The notes under the pieces: generated by a model
The model's database searches: none
What the model was told of the DNA's origin: nothing
The model's input: the letters and a program-made list of their open reading frames with translations, nothing else
Made by a program: the position numbers and the translations under genes
Assembly: GCA_000621185.1 (NCBI GenBank)
Contig: KK211224.1
Coordinates: forward strand, 517,507-557,075
Source of the DNA: Franconibacter pulveris DSM 19144
GTDB taxonomy: Bacteria > Pseudomonadota > Gammaproteobacteria > Enterobacterales > Enterobacteriaceae
Reading direction: 5' to 3'
Length of the DNA: 39,569 bases
In this document: piece by piece, positions 1 through 8,357 of the stretch
Numbering within the stretch: position 1 is the first letter of the stretch
How the letters are laid out: each line of letters begins with the position of its first letter

Positions 1-12
1 GTAAATCCCGAT

Positions 13-89
13 GCATCCGTAGCTCAGCTGGATAGAGTACTCGGCTACGAACCGAGCGGTCGGAGGTTCGAATCCTCCCGGATGCACCA
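13..89 (+). tRNA. tRNA-Arg (anticodon ACG)
   Basis: A 77-nt cloverleaf with an encoded CCA end. The acceptor arms GCATCCG and CGGATGC pair, the D-arm contains AGCTCAGCTGGATAGAG, the anticodon stem CTCGG/CCGAG encloses a loop with ACG, and the T-arm carries GGTTCGAATCC. ACG reads CGU/CGC/CGA once A34 is edited to inosine. In E. coli the same tRNA occurs as the argQ-argZ-argY-argV tandem just upstream of yqaB, so this is probably the last copy of such a tandem, the others lying left of the window. Confidence 0.97.
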
Positions 90-204
90 TCTTCTCCATG
101 TTGTCAGCAAATACAGTATGGCCTGGTAAGCGGTGATAACCGCGAGCGCCAGGGAGGATAACGCTGCTTCAGCAGCGGCCCGTAAGGGTGAAACGAAGCC
201 GAAT

Positions 205-222
205 AATCCTCCCGGATGCACC
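205..222 (+). repeat. Repeat of the tRNA-Arg 3' end (rtT-like spacer unit)
   Basis: Eighteen bases here are identical to bases 71-88, the T-arm/acceptor 3' end of the upstream tRNA-Arg. The spacer 90-204 between the two copies contains self-complementary stretches (for example GGCCTGG with CCAGG, and GCTGCTTCAGCAGC). This is the arrangement known from rtT RNA downstream of tyrT and in argV-type tandem tRNA operons, where the precursor ends in a repeated tRNA tail. The function of rtT units is unclear. It could alternatively be a relic of a deleted tRNA copy or an old attachment site. From 223 to 430 I see only the leader of the next gene. Confidence 0.6.
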
Positions 223-430
223 CTTTCCCCAGAGCGTCAGTAAAAGCAGCTGACATGATAAGCGACCTGCCGCAATCATCTACTCCCTCATGTTATTAAT
301 AAAATTCCTTTTCTCTTTTCGCGTCCTCTTTCTCAGACAGCTTCTACGCCTTTAAGCCTCCTCCTAAAAAGCGACAATCTTTCCTGTTTACGTTAAAGTA
401 ACATCCTTACCTTTAGTGAATGAGGGCATG

Positions 431-997
431 ATGTACGATCGTTACGACGGGCTGATTTTCGATATGGATGGCACCATCCTCGATACCGAACCGACTCACC
501 GTAAAGCCTGGCGCGACGTGCTGGGACGCTACGGCATGCATTACGACGAAGAAGCGCTGGTGATGCTTAACGGTTCGCCGACCTGGCGTATCGCTCAGAC
601 TATCATTGAGCTTAATCAAGCCGACCTTGACCCTCACGCGCTGGCGCAGGAAAAAACAGCAGCGGTGCGCTCCATGTTGCTGGATACCGTGCAGCCGCTG
701 CCGCTGGTCGACGTGGTGAAAGCCTGGTATGGCCGCCGTCCGCTTTCTGTCGGCACCGGCAGCGAAAGCGATATCGCGGAAGCCTTGCTCAATCACCTGG
801 GGCTGCGAAAGTATTTCACTGCCGTTGTCGCGGCCGATCATGTTGAAAACCATAAACCCGCCCCCGATACCTTTCTGCTCTGCGCGAAATTAATGGGCGT
901 GGCGCCGGAAAAATGCGTGGTGTTTGAAGACGCCGATTTCGGCCTCCAGGCCGCGCGCCTTGCCGGGATGGATGCGGTGGACGTTCGCTTATTGTGA
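431..997 (+). CDS. yqaB: YqaB, HAD-family sugar phosphatase (fructose-1-phosphatase)
   Basis: A 188-residue haloacid-dehalogenase phosphatase, the same length as E. coli YqaB and very similar across its length. HAD motif I DMDGT lies at residues 11-15 (nucleophile Asp11, acid/base Asp13), motif II GTGSES near 118, motif III Lys near 146 (HKPAPD), motif IV FEDAD near 170. The family removes phosphate from fructose-1-phosphate and 6-phosphogluconate in the cytosol. ATG 431 is chosen because it gives the family N-terminus MYDRY and lies four bases after GAGGG; ATG 428 and 416 are in frame but less likely. Its TGA overlaps the GTG start of yqaA, so the two are translationally coupled. Confidence 0.93.
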   Translation: MYDRYDGLIFDMDGTILDTEPTHRKAWRDVLGRYGMHYDEEALVMLNGSPTWRIAQTIIELNQADLDPHALAQEKTAAVRSMLLDTVQPLPLVDVVKAWYGRRPLSVGTGSESDIAEALLNHLGLRKYFTAVVAADHVENHKPAPDTFLLCAKLMGVAPEKCVVFEDADFGLQAARLAGMDAVDVRLL

Positions 998-1425
998 GCG
1001 ACGTACTGTCGCTCGCTTCCCTGTTCGCGAGTAGCTTTCTCAGCGCCACGCTTCTGCCGGGCAGTTCAGAAGTGGTACTGGCGGCATTGCTGCTCGCCGA
1101 AAAGAGTCAGCCCTGGCTGTTAATTTTAATAGCAACAATCGGTAATAGCCTCGGAGGGCTGACTAACGTTATTCTTGGGCGGCTTTTGCCGCAGCGCGAA
1201 TCATCGCGCTGGCAGCGAAAAGCGCTCGCCTGGCTGCAACGATTTGGCCCGGCGGCGCTGCTGCTAAGCTGGTTACCTGCGATAGGCGATCTGCTCTGTC
1301 TGCTGGCAGGGTGGCTGCGTCTTTCATGGGGACCGGTTATCTTCTTTTTGTGCCTTGGCAAGGCGCTACGCTATCTGGTGGTGGCCGTGGCGGCGTTACA
1401 AGGGATAACGTGGTGGCACAATTGA
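994..1425 (+). CDS. yqaA: YqaA, small DedA/VTT-type inner membrane protein
   Basis: A 143-residue integral membrane protein matching YqaA in length and sequence. It belongs to the DedA/VTT (SNARE-associated) superfamily. Hydrophobic segments lie roughly at residues 7-30, 40-60, 85-105 and 110-135, with the family-type glycine-rich stretch GNSLGGLTNVILGR near residues 48-61. The GTG start overlaps the yqaB stop by four bases, as in E. coli. Larger DedA paralogues act in membrane lipid and proton homeostasis; YqaA itself has no firm function. The next gene starts 77 bases on. Confidence 0.9.
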   Translation: MSDVLSLASLFASSFLSATLLPGSSEVVLAALLLAEKSQPWLLILIATIGNSLGGLTNVILGRLLPQRESSRWQRKALAWLQRFGPAALLLSWLPAIGDLLCLLAGWLRLSWGPVIFFLCLGKALRYLVVAVAALQGITWWHN

Positions 1426-1502
1426 ATTGCTTGAGTGACCTTTAATCGTCAACCATTACAATTATGCTTAATAAAAATGATTTCGACAGGCGGGAGGTCA
1501 AA

Positions 1503-3059
1503 TTGATCCCGGACGTATCACAGGCGCTGGCCTGGCTGGAAAAACATCCTCAGGCATTGCAAGGCATTCGCCGCGGTCTGGAGCGTGAGACGCTGCGCGT
1601 TACGCCCGAAGGCCAGCTGGCGACCACCGGCCATCCGGAAAGCCTGGGCTCAGCGCTAACCCATAAGTGGATCACGACGGACTTCGCCGAAGCCCTTCTT
1701 GAATTTATCACGCCGGTTGATGGCGATATCGACCATATGCTAACCGTCATGCGTGACATTCATCGCGCCACGGCGCGGGCGTTGGGCGATGAGCGCATGT
1801 GGCCGCTTAGTATGCCTTGCTATGTTAAAGACGGGCAGAACATTGAGCTCGCCCAGTACGGCACCTCTAATATCGGGCGCTTTAAAACGCTGTATCGCGA
1901 AGGGTTGAAAAACCGCTACGGCGCGCTGATGCAGACCATTTCCGGGGTGCATTATAACTTCTCGCTGCCGATGGCCTTCTGGCAGGCGAAATGTGGCGTC
2001 CAGGATGCGCAAAGCGGCAAAGAAGCGATCTCCGCAGGCTACTTCCGCCTTATTCGCAACTATTACCGTTTTGGCTGGGTGATCCCGTATCTGTTTGGCG
2101 CGTCGCCTGCGATTTGTCCTTCGTTTTTGCAAGGTAAGCCTACAACGCTGCCGTTCGAAAAGACCGAAAGCGGCATGTACTATCTGCCTTACGCTACCTC
2201 ACTGCGCCTGAGCGATCTCGGCTATACCAATAAGTCGCAAAGCAATCTCGGAATTACGTTTAACGATTTGCAGACCTATGTGGCAGGATTGAAGCGCGCG
2301 ATCAAAACCCCTTCCGAGGAGTATGCGCGTATGGGGTTAGTGAAGGATGGCAAGCATCTGCAAATCAACACCAATATTTTGCAGATTGAGAACGAGCTTT
2401 ATGCGCCAATCCGTCCGAAACGCGTGACCCGCGAAGGCGAATCGCCGTCCGATGCGCTGCTGCGCGGCGGTATCGAATACATTGAAGTGCGTTCGCTCGA
2501 CATTAATCCTTTCTCGCCGATTGGCGTGGACGAGCAGCAGGTGCGCTTCCTGGATCTCTTTATGGTCTGGTGCGTGCTGGCCGATGCGCCGGAAATGAGC
2601 AGCGACGAGTTGCTCTGTACGCGTAAAAACTGGAACCGTGTGATTCTGGAAGGGCGTAAGCCAGGCCTGACGCTCGGAATGGGCTGCGAAACCGCACAGC
2701 ATCCGCTGAGCGAAGTCGGTAAGGATCTCTTTAAGGATTTGCGACGCGTCGCCGTCACGCTCGATAACATCGCCGGCAATCATGAATACCAGCAGGTCTG
2801 CGACCAGCTTGTCGCCTGCTTTGACGACCCGGAATTAACCTATTCGGCGCGTATTTTGCGTTCTATGATTGATAATGGCATCGGCGGCACCGGCCTCGCG
2901 CTGGCGGAACAGTACCGCGCCATGCTGCGCGAAGAGCCGCTGGAAGTGCTTTCAGAGGACGATTTCGCGAAAGAGCACGACGCTTCCTGGCAGCGCCAGC
3001 GCGAAATTGAAGAAAATGACCGCGAGCCGTTTGAAGCATGGCTGGCGAAGCAGGCTTAA
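1503..3059 (+). CDS. gshA: Glutamate-cysteine ligase
   Basis: Catalyses the ATP-dependent joining of L-glutamate and L-cysteine, the first and rate-limiting step of glutathione synthesis in the cytosol. From a TTG start at 1503 the product is 518 residues, exactly the E. coli GshA length, and begins [17 protein letters not shown]. The TTG is preceded by GGGAGG at 1492-1497 with good spacing; an ATG at 1464 is in frame but lacks a site and would add 13 non-homologous residues. Family segments such as [10 protein letters not shown] near residue 24, the [11 protein letters not shown]-like stretch near 325 and LGMGCETAQ near 400 are intact. The rare start codon is shared with E. coli and limits expression. 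Confidence 0.96.
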   Translation: MIPDVSQALAWLEKHPQALQGIRRGLERETLRVTPEGQLATTGHPESLGSALTHKWITTDFAEALLEFITPVDGDIDHMLTVMRDIHRATARALGDERMWPLSMPCYVKDGQNIELAQYGTSNIGRFKTLYREGLKNRYGALMQTISGVHYNFSLPMAFWQAKCGVQDAQSGKEAISAGYFRLIRNYYRFGWVIPYLFGASPAICPSFLQGKPTTLPFEKTESGMYYLPYATSLRLSDLGYTNKSQSNLGITFNDLQTYVAGLKRAIKTPSEEYARMGLVKDGKHLQINTNILQIENELYAPIRPKRVTREGESPSDALLRGGIEYIEVRSLDINPFSPIGVDEQQVRFLDLFMVWCVLADAPEMSSDELLCTRKNWNRVILEGRKPGLTLGMGCETAQHPLSEVGKDLFKDLRRVAVTLDNIAGNHEYQQVCDQLVACFDDPELTYSARILRSMIDNGIGGTGLALAEQYRAMLREEPLEVLSEDDFAKEHDASWQRQREIEENDREPFEAWLAKQA

Positions 3060-3064
3060 AAAAG

Positions 3065-3137
3065 AAAAAGGCCACATCACTGTGGCCGAATTTTCATCTC
3101 TGTGAACAGGGATGATGATAACAAATGCGCGTCTTTC
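3065..3137 (-). ncRNA. micA: MicA small regulatory RNA
   Basis: On the minus strand between gshA and luxS, in the conserved micA position, lies a 73-nt sequence beginning GAAAGACGCGCATTTGTTAT, as E. coli MicA does. It contains the seed region and an A/U-rich Hfq-binding segment. It ends in the hairpin GGCCACA-loop-TGTGGCC (3070-3087) followed by five T, a Rho-independent terminator. MicA is an Hfq-dependent sRNA that base-pairs with ompA and other mRNAs, including phoPQ, during envelope stress. The same hairpin read on the plus strand follows gshA and may also end that transcript. Confidence 0.93.
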
Positions 3138-3170
3138 ATATGTTCAGACTCGCCCCGGAACCAAGAGTTC
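3138..3170 (-). promoter_or_regulatory. Sigma-E promoter of micA
   Basis: Reading the minus strand, a -35 element GAACTC (3170-3165) is separated by 15 bases from a -10 element GTCTGA (3149-3144), six bases before the first G of MicA. The sigma-E (RpoE) consensus is GGAACTT, 15-16 bp, GTCTAA, so the match is good and correctly placed. micA is an established member of the sigma-E regulon in E. coli and Salmonella. Confidence 0.8.
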
Positions 3171-3209
3171 AGTTTAATTTAAAAAAAATCACTTATCGGA
3201 GGTGACCAG

Positions 3210-3725
3210 ATGCCGTTATTGGATAGCTTCACTGTCGACCATACCCGTATGGAAGCGCCTGCTGTTCGCGTAGCCAAAACGATGCATACGCCGCACGGGG
3301 ATACCATTACCGTTTTTGACCTGCGTTTTTGCGTGCCGAACAAGGAAGTCATGCCGGAGAAAGGCATCCATACTCTGGAGCACCTGTTCGCAGGCTTCAT
3401 GCGCGATCACCTGAACGGCAACGGCGTTGAGATTATCGATATCTCTCCGATGGGCTGCCGCACCGGCTTCTATATGAGCCTTATCGGCGAGCCGGATGAG
3501 CAGCGCGTAGCGGATTCCTGGAAAGCCGCGATGGAGGACGTGCTGAAAGTGAAGGATCAGAACCAGATCCCAGAGCTGAATGTGTATCAGTGCGGTACTT
3601 ATCAGATGCACTCGCTGCAGGAAGCGCAGGACATTGCGCGTCACATTCTGGAGCGTGATGTTCGCGTGAACAGCAACGAAGAGCTGGCGCTGCCAAAAGA
3701 AAAGCTGCAGGAACTGCATATCTAG
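3210..3725 (+). CDS. luxS: S-ribosylhomocysteine lyase (autoinducer-2 synthase)
   Basis: Cleaves S-ribosylhomocysteine to homocysteine and DPD, the AI-2 precursor, in the activated methyl cycle. The 171-residue product has the standard length. The metal site is complete: His54 and His58 in HTLEH with catalytic Glu57, Cys83 in MGCRTGF, and Cys128 in YQCGTY as the third metal ligand. An ideal ribosome-binding site GGAGGTGA precedes the ATG. The gene faces away from micA, and the luxS promoter must lie in or beside the micA promoter region, as in E. coli. Confidence 0.97.
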   Translation: MPLLDSFTVDHTRMEAPAVRVAKTMHTPHGDTITVFDLRFCVPNKEVMPEKGIHTLEHLFAGFMRDHLNGNGVEIIDISPMGCRTGFYMSLIGEPDEQRVADSWKAAMEDVLKVKDQNQIPELNVYQCGTYQMHSLQEAQDIARHILERDVRVNSNEELALPKEKLQELHI

Positions 3726-3744
3726 TTCAGCGCCCGCAATGTGA

Positions 3745-3773
3745 AAAAGGAGACCTTCGCGTCTCCTTTTTTA
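3745..3773 (+). terminator. Rho-independent terminator of luxS
   Basis: GGAGAC (3749-3754) and GTCTCC (3761-3766) form a hairpin with loop CTTCGC. It is flanked by an A-run before and a T-run after, starting 20 bases past the luxS stop. Confidence 0.85.
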
Positions 3774-3967
3774 TTTTCAGCAGAATGTTTTGTTACTGAT
3801 AATCATTTATAAAAAATAACCATCAGGTGATTATCTAAAAACGGAACGGCTAAAAACCAGGCATAACCTGTGAAGCGGGAATTAACATTTTTTCAAGCAA
3901 GGTTATTCTTAAGTCGTTATTCTCACCGGAAGTAAAATGGCTTAGCTTTATTTTTCCTCAGAGCCCG

Positions 3968-4072
3968 CTATTTCTGTTTCGCTTTTTTCAGAAGCCACTT
4001 ATTCTGTCTGGCCGCCAGGCGCATGGCCTTATCAGCCGCCGCCTGACGAGCCTGAAGTACTGTCAAAGCATC
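3968..4072 (-). other. Short open frame, possible gene remnant in luxS-GGDEF gap
   Basis: The 446-bp gap between luxS and the next gene holds one coding-like stretch on the minus strand. It is a 34-codon open frame rich in Ala, Arg, Gln and Lys (reading through ARQAAADKAMRLAARQ to a TAG at 3968-3970). It has no good start codon or ribosome-binding site, and a stop lies directly upstream. It may be the tail of a deleted gene or a chance frame. I see nothing else convincing in 3775-4171 apart from AT-rich promoter-like sequence. Confidence 0.2.
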
Positions 4073-4171
4073 TTATTCTCTGTTCCTGCCGTATAATTTT
4101 TTTCGCCGGGCGAAAAGTGAAGCGGGGAGCAATAATAATAAGATGCATTACGCCGGAAATACGGATAATCG

Positions 4172-6763
4172 ATGATGAGATGGCTGGCAATAAAAGAGAA
4201 TACTCCACTATTTACCTCTTCCGCAGGCAGCACCACCTCGGTGGTAAAGCGTTCGCTGATGTTTATGCTTTCCCTGTTAGGCACTTTTTTTCTGATAGCT
4301 ATTCTGGCGCTGCTGCATATTGCCTGCGACATCAATAACCGTGCCGACGATCAGAGCCGCAACCTGTTGCAAAAAGCGCTGCAAAATCAGGAAGCGACCA
4401 TGAAAGTTCACACGCAGGATTATGCCGAGTGGGGCGAATCTTATACGCATCTGCATAAGACGCTGGATACCGACTGGGCCTGGCAAAAGCAGAACCTTGG
4501 CGCCTCGCTTTTCGAGGACTTTCATTACGAAGCCATTTTTGTCCTCGGCCCGGGCGGCGATACGCGCTACGCCGTGGTTAACGGCAAGCGAGTCCGTCTT
4601 ACGCTTGAGCAGTGGGCTGGCACGCATCCGCAGGCGGCTTTACGAACGGCGCTTGCCAGGAAGCCTGATGAACCTGCCGCGCTCTCGCTTGCCGTTAACG
4701 GCCAACCGGCGCTGGTGGCTGCCGCCTGGATAACCACGGGCGGCGATGAGGATGTGCAGCCGCTGCCCGGCCCGCCTTCCATGCTGGTGTTCATAGACCA
4801 ACTGCGACCGGCTGAGTTACGCGAACTGGGCGAAGAGTACGGCATTCACGAGCTGCATGTGCAGACGGACTCATCCAGTAAAGCAGACTACCGGCAGGTC
4901 GTTTTACCGCTCACATTTTATAACGCGCCGATCGCTCTGGCGTGGCGCAGCGAAAACCCTGGCCGCAACCTGCTGCTGGTCGTGCTGCCGCTGCTGCTGT
5001 CCATTTTGCTGTTGACCGCGCTGCTGGCCGCCTGGTTGATGCGTAACGCGCTCAATAAAGCCCGGCTAAACGACGAAAACCATTTTCTGCTGGAGCAGAG
5101 CCGTCAGGCGCTGGCGGCGAGTGAAAGGCGCTTTCGCGACGTGGTGGAAGCGACCACCGACTGGATCTGGGAGACTGACGACCAGCTGCGCTTTACCTGG
5201 ATCTCAGAGCGGTTCCCGGTCATTACCGGCCACCGTATTGACGACTGGCTGGGGCGCCCCATAACGCAGTTTATTGAATGCGAGCAGATTGAACTTGCCG
5301 ACTGGCTCTTGCAACCGGGCCAGACCGCGCACCGTGGGTTGACGCACTGCCGCTATTTTTCCGCGCAGGGCCATCAGCGCTACTGCAACCTGGTGGCAAA
5401 ACCAACCACCACGGCTGAAGGCGAGCTGAGCTATCGCGGCACCGCCACCGACGTCACGCTGGAGGTGGAAGCGCAGGCAAGGGTGCAATACCTTTCGCGA
5501 CACGATGAGCTGACTGGCCTGCCGAACCGGGTGCGGATGAAGGAGTTTCTGGAAGGGAAGCTGCAATCTATGCCGACCCGCGACCATCCGCTGGCGATGA
5601 TTAGCCTCGATCTCGACAAATTTAAGCCGGTTAACGATCTCTTCGGTCATGGGGTAGGGGACGAAGTGCTGCATCAGGTTTCTGAGAGGCTACGCGCCTG
5701 CCTGCGGGAGTTCGACCTGGTGGCGCGTCAGGGCGGCGATGAGTTTATCCTTATTATTCCGGATATCGAACAGAAGCAGGATCTCGACCAGCTTTGCGAG
5801 CGTATCATCCGCGAAATCCGCCGCCCGCTCTATATTCAGGAGCATGAGATTTTTATCGGCGCCAGCATGGGTATCGCCCTGGCGCCGCAGGATGCGGTAA
5901 ACGCTACCGATTTGCTGCGCTACTCCGACATCGCCCTGTACAAAGCGAAAAGCGCCGGGCGTAACGGCTGGGTTTTCTACAGCGCCGATATGGAAGAGCA
6001 GATTGTTCAGCGGCGCGAAATGGAGAAAAGCCTGCGCGAAGCGCTGAAAGAGGATCAGTTCCGCCTGGTTTATCAGCCGCGTTACGACATGAAAGCGGGC
6101 CGCGTGGTGGCGGTAGAAGCGCTGCTGCGCTGGCATCATCCCCTCCACGGCTTGTTGATGCCGGATCAGTTTATTCCGCTGGCGGAAGAGACCGGGATTA
6201 TCATTTCGCTCAGCGACTGGGTGCTGAACACCGCCTGTCGCGATGCGCAGCATGAACTGCAGGGAATGTCGGTTTCAGTCAACATTTCCGCCGTGGAGTT
6301 TCAGACCAGCGGGCTGGTGGGCCGCGTGCGCGACGCGCTGCGGGCGTCGAAGCTAGACCCGGCGCGTCTGGAGCTTGAAGTCACCGAAAACGCTACGCTC
6401 TGGAACCCGCAGAGCAGCCTTGAGATCATGAACGGCCTGAAGGCGCTGGGGGTGCGGCTGTTAATCGACGACTTCGGCACCGGCTATTCGTCGCTAAGCT
6501 ATCTGCGTAACTTCCCGTTTGACGGCATCAAGCTCGATAAATCTTTCGTGGCGGGTATGCCGCATTCAGAGAACGCGAATAATATCGTTGAGAATATGAT
6601 TGGGCTTGGCAAAGCGTTTTCGCTCAGCATCACCGCCGAAGGGGTGGAGACGCCAGAGCAACTGGAGCAATTGAAGATGTATCAGTGCGACGAAACGCAG
6701 GGTTACCTGATTAGCCGCCCGATGCCGCTTGAGGAACTGAAAGCGCAAATAGAGAAGCGCTAA
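4172..6763 (+). CDS. Membrane-bound CHASE4-PAS-GGDEF-EAL protein, dual cyclic-di-GMP enzyme
   Basis: An 863-residue c-di-GMP turnover protein. The order is: short cytoplasmic N-terminus; TM helix about 28-51; periplasmic CHASE4-like sensor about 55-260 (with DYAEWGESY typical of that domain); TM helix about 268-290; PAS domain about 315-430 (TTDWIWETD); GGDEF domain about 440-600 with intact GGDEF at 521-525; EAL domain about 610-863. The EAL catalytic set looks complete: EAL at 649-651, VNIS, LEVTEN, IDDFGTGYSS, KLDKSF and AEGVET. Both cyclase and phosphodiesterase activity are therefore possible. ATG 4172 or 4175 may start; no strong ribosome-binding site is visible. E. coli has no gene at this position between luxS and emrB, so this is a lineage insertion. 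The sensed signal is unknown. Confidence 0.9.
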   Translation: MMRWLAIKENTPLFTSSAGSTTSVVKRSLMFMLSLLGTFFLIAILALLHIACDINNRADDQSRNLLQKALQNQEATMKVHTQDYAEWGESYTHLHKTLDTDWAWQKQNLGASLFEDFHYEAIFVLGPGGDTRYAVVNGKRVRLTLEQWAGTHPQAALRTALARKPDEPAALSLAVNGQPALVAAAWITTGGDEDVQPLPGPPSMLVFIDQLRPAELRELGEEYGIHELHVQTDSSSKADYRQVVLPLTFYNAPIALAWRSENPGRNLLLVVLPLLLSILLLTALLAAWLMRNALNKARLNDENHFLLEQSRQALAASERRFRDVVEATTDWIWETDDQLRFTWISERFPVITGHRIDDWLGRPITQFIECEQIELADWLLQPGQTAHRGLTHCRYFSAQGHQRYCNLVAKPTTTAEGELSYRGTATDVTLEVEAQARVQYLSRHDELTGLPNRVRMKEFLEGKLQSMPTRDHPLAMISLDLDKFKPVNDLFGHGVGDEVLHQVSERLRACLREFDLVARQGGDEFILIIPDIEQKQDLDQLCERIIREIRRPLYIQEHEIFIGASMGIALAPQDAVNATDLLRYSDIALYKAKSAGRNGWVFYSADMEEQIVQRREMEKSLREALKEDQFRLVYQPRYDMKAGRVVAVEALLRWHHPLHGLLMPDQFIPLAEETGIIISLSDWVLNTACRDAQHELQGMSVSVNISAVEFQTSGLVGRVRDALRASKLDPARLELEVTENATLWNPQSSLEIMNGLKALGVRLLIDDFGTGYSSLSYLRNFPFDGIKLDKSFVAGMPHSENANNIVENMIGLGKAFSLSITAEGVETPEQLEQLKMYQCDETQGYLISRPMPLEELKAQIEKR

Positions 6764-6766
6764 AAG

Positions 6767-6802
6767 AAAAACCCGCCCGGCCAGGCCGTAAGCGGGTTTT
6801 TT
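6767..6802. terminator. Bidirectional terminator between the GGDEF-EAL gene and emrB
   Basis: AAACCCGC (6768-6775) pairs with GCGGGTTT (6792-6799). An A-run precedes and a T-run follows, so the hairpin can end both converging genes. Confidence 0.85.
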
Positions 6803-6804
6803 CG

Positions 6805-8343
6805 TTAGTGAGCGCCGCCGCCCCCTCCGCCTGCGCCAAACGGCGGACGGGCGAACCAGATAAGCCCCAGCAGCACCACAAACATACCGGCAGAGACCCA
6901 GAAGATTTCGTTAGCGGAGATAATCAACCCCTGGTTGGTTATCTGCTGGGCGATATACCCGGAAGCCTGCTGCTGCGTCATGCCCATGCCCTGCAGCTGG
7001 TCGTACATCTGCTGGGCGTTCGGGTTATAAGGCGTGACCGATTCGGTAAACTGCGCGTGGTGCAGCGACTCGCGGTTCGTCCAGAGCGTCGTGGTAATGG
7101 AGGTGCCGATAGAGCCCGCCAGCGTACGCACGAAGTTCGACAGGCTCGACGCCGCCGCCAGCCGCTCCGGCGGCAGGCCGGAAAGGGTGATGGTGGTGAG
7201 CGGCATAAAGAAGCAGGCCACCGCAAAACCCTGAATAAACTGCGGCCACGCCGAAGCGCCAAAATCCATGCCCGGCTCAAACGTGTAAGCGCGCCAGTAG
7301 AAGCAGACCGCGTACATGATAAAGCTGAAGGTCACAAGCTTACGCATGTCGAGCTTATGGGCGAAACGGCCGATAATCGGCGAGAGGATGACCGGAATAA
7401 CCCCCACCGGCGCCGAGGCGAGCCCCGCCCAGGTGGCGGTATAGCCATAGACCTCCTGTAACAGCTGCGGCAACAGCACTATCGAGCCGAAGTAGAGCAT
7501 ATAGGCAAGGCTGATGCAGAGCACGCCGATGGTAAAGTTTCGCGACTTAAACAGCGAAAGGTCGACTATCGGGTGTTCGTCGGTGAGCTCCCAGACAATC
7601 AGGAAGCAAATCGACACCACCGCCACGACCGCCAGCACCACCACTTCCGTGGAGTTAAACCAGTCGAGCTCTTTACCGCGGTCGAGCATCATCTGCAAAC
7701 AGCCAATGCCCGCGACCAGCAGCGCCAGGCCTACGGCGTCGATGCGTCGCTGCTCGGTGGGCGTCTCGCGATCGCGCAGGGTTTGCAGCGTCATCAACAC
7801 CACGGCGACGCCAATCGGCACGTTGATGAAGAAGATCCAGCCCCAGTGATAGTTATCGCTGATCCAGCCGCCGAGAATCGGCCCGCAGATAGGCGCAACG
7901 ATAACCGTCATCGACCAGAGCGCCAGCGCAACGGAGCGTTTGGCGGGCGGGTAGTTGCTCAGCAACAGGCTCTGCGAAAGCGGGATCAACGGCCCGGCGA
8001 CAATCCCCTGGATCACGCGGAAGAAAATCAGCATGGTCAGGCTGCTGGAGACGCCGCACGCCCAGGAGGCGATGGCGAAGGCGATGGTTGACCAGACGAA
8101 GAGCTTTACCTCGCCGACCCGTTTGGCAAGCCAGCCGGTTATGGGGATAGAGATAGCGTTCGCCACCCCAAACGAGGTAATAACCCAGGTGCCCTGGCTC
8201 AGCGAAGAGCCAAGGTTACCGGCGATGGTCGGGATAGCCACGTTGGCGATGGTGGAATCCAGCACCTGCATGAAAGTCGCCAGCGACAGGGCGATGGTCA
8301 TAATGACCAGTTTCGCCCCTTCAAGCGGTTTACGTTGTTGCAT
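6805..8343 (-). CDS. emrB: Multidrug efflux MFS transporter EmrB
   Basis: The inner-membrane proton-driven pump of the EmrAB-TolC system, which exports hydrophobic compounds such as CCCP and nalidixic acid. It is 512 residues, the E. coli length, a DHA2-family (14-TM) major facilitator. Visible family marks are LDSTIANVAIPTIAGNLG near residue 29 (motif D1), GWLAKRVGEVKLF near 77 (motif A), and a polar C-terminal loop about 435-480 before the last helix. The C-terminus is a glycine run ending GAH. The start is preceded by GGAGG. It lies 14 bp after emrA in one operon. Confidence 0.96.
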   Translation of the reverse strand: MQQRKPLEGAKLVIMTIALSLATFMQVLDSTIANVAIPTIAGNLGSSLSQGTWVITSFGVANAISIPITGWLAKRVGEVKLFVWSTIAFAIASWACGVSSSLTMLIFFRVIQGIVAGPLIPLSQSLLLSNYPPAKRSVALALWSMTVIVAPICGPILGGWISDNYHWGWIFFINVPIGVAVVLMTLQTLRDRETPTEQRRIDAVGLALLVAGIGCLQMMLDRGKELDWFNSTEVVVLAVVAVVSICFLIVWELTDEHPIVDLSLFKSRNFTIGVLCISLAYMLYFGSIVLLPQLLQEVYGYTATWAGLASAPVGVIPVILSPIIGRFAHKLDMRKLVTFSFIMYAVCFYWRAYTFEPGMDFGASAWPQFIQGFAVACFFMPLTTITLSGLPPERLAAASSLSNFVRTLAGSIGTSITTTLWTNRESLHHAQFTESVTPYNPNAQQMYDQLQGMGMTQQQASGYIAQQITNQGLIISANEIFWVSAGMFVVLLGLIWFARPPFGAGGGGGGAH

Positions 8344-8357
8344 ACCACCTCCGCGGA

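Noticed and set aside
6808-7461. 217-codon plus-strand frame opposite emrB
   Set aside because: Antisense shadow of a well-identified gene; composition is Arg/His-rich and not protein-like.
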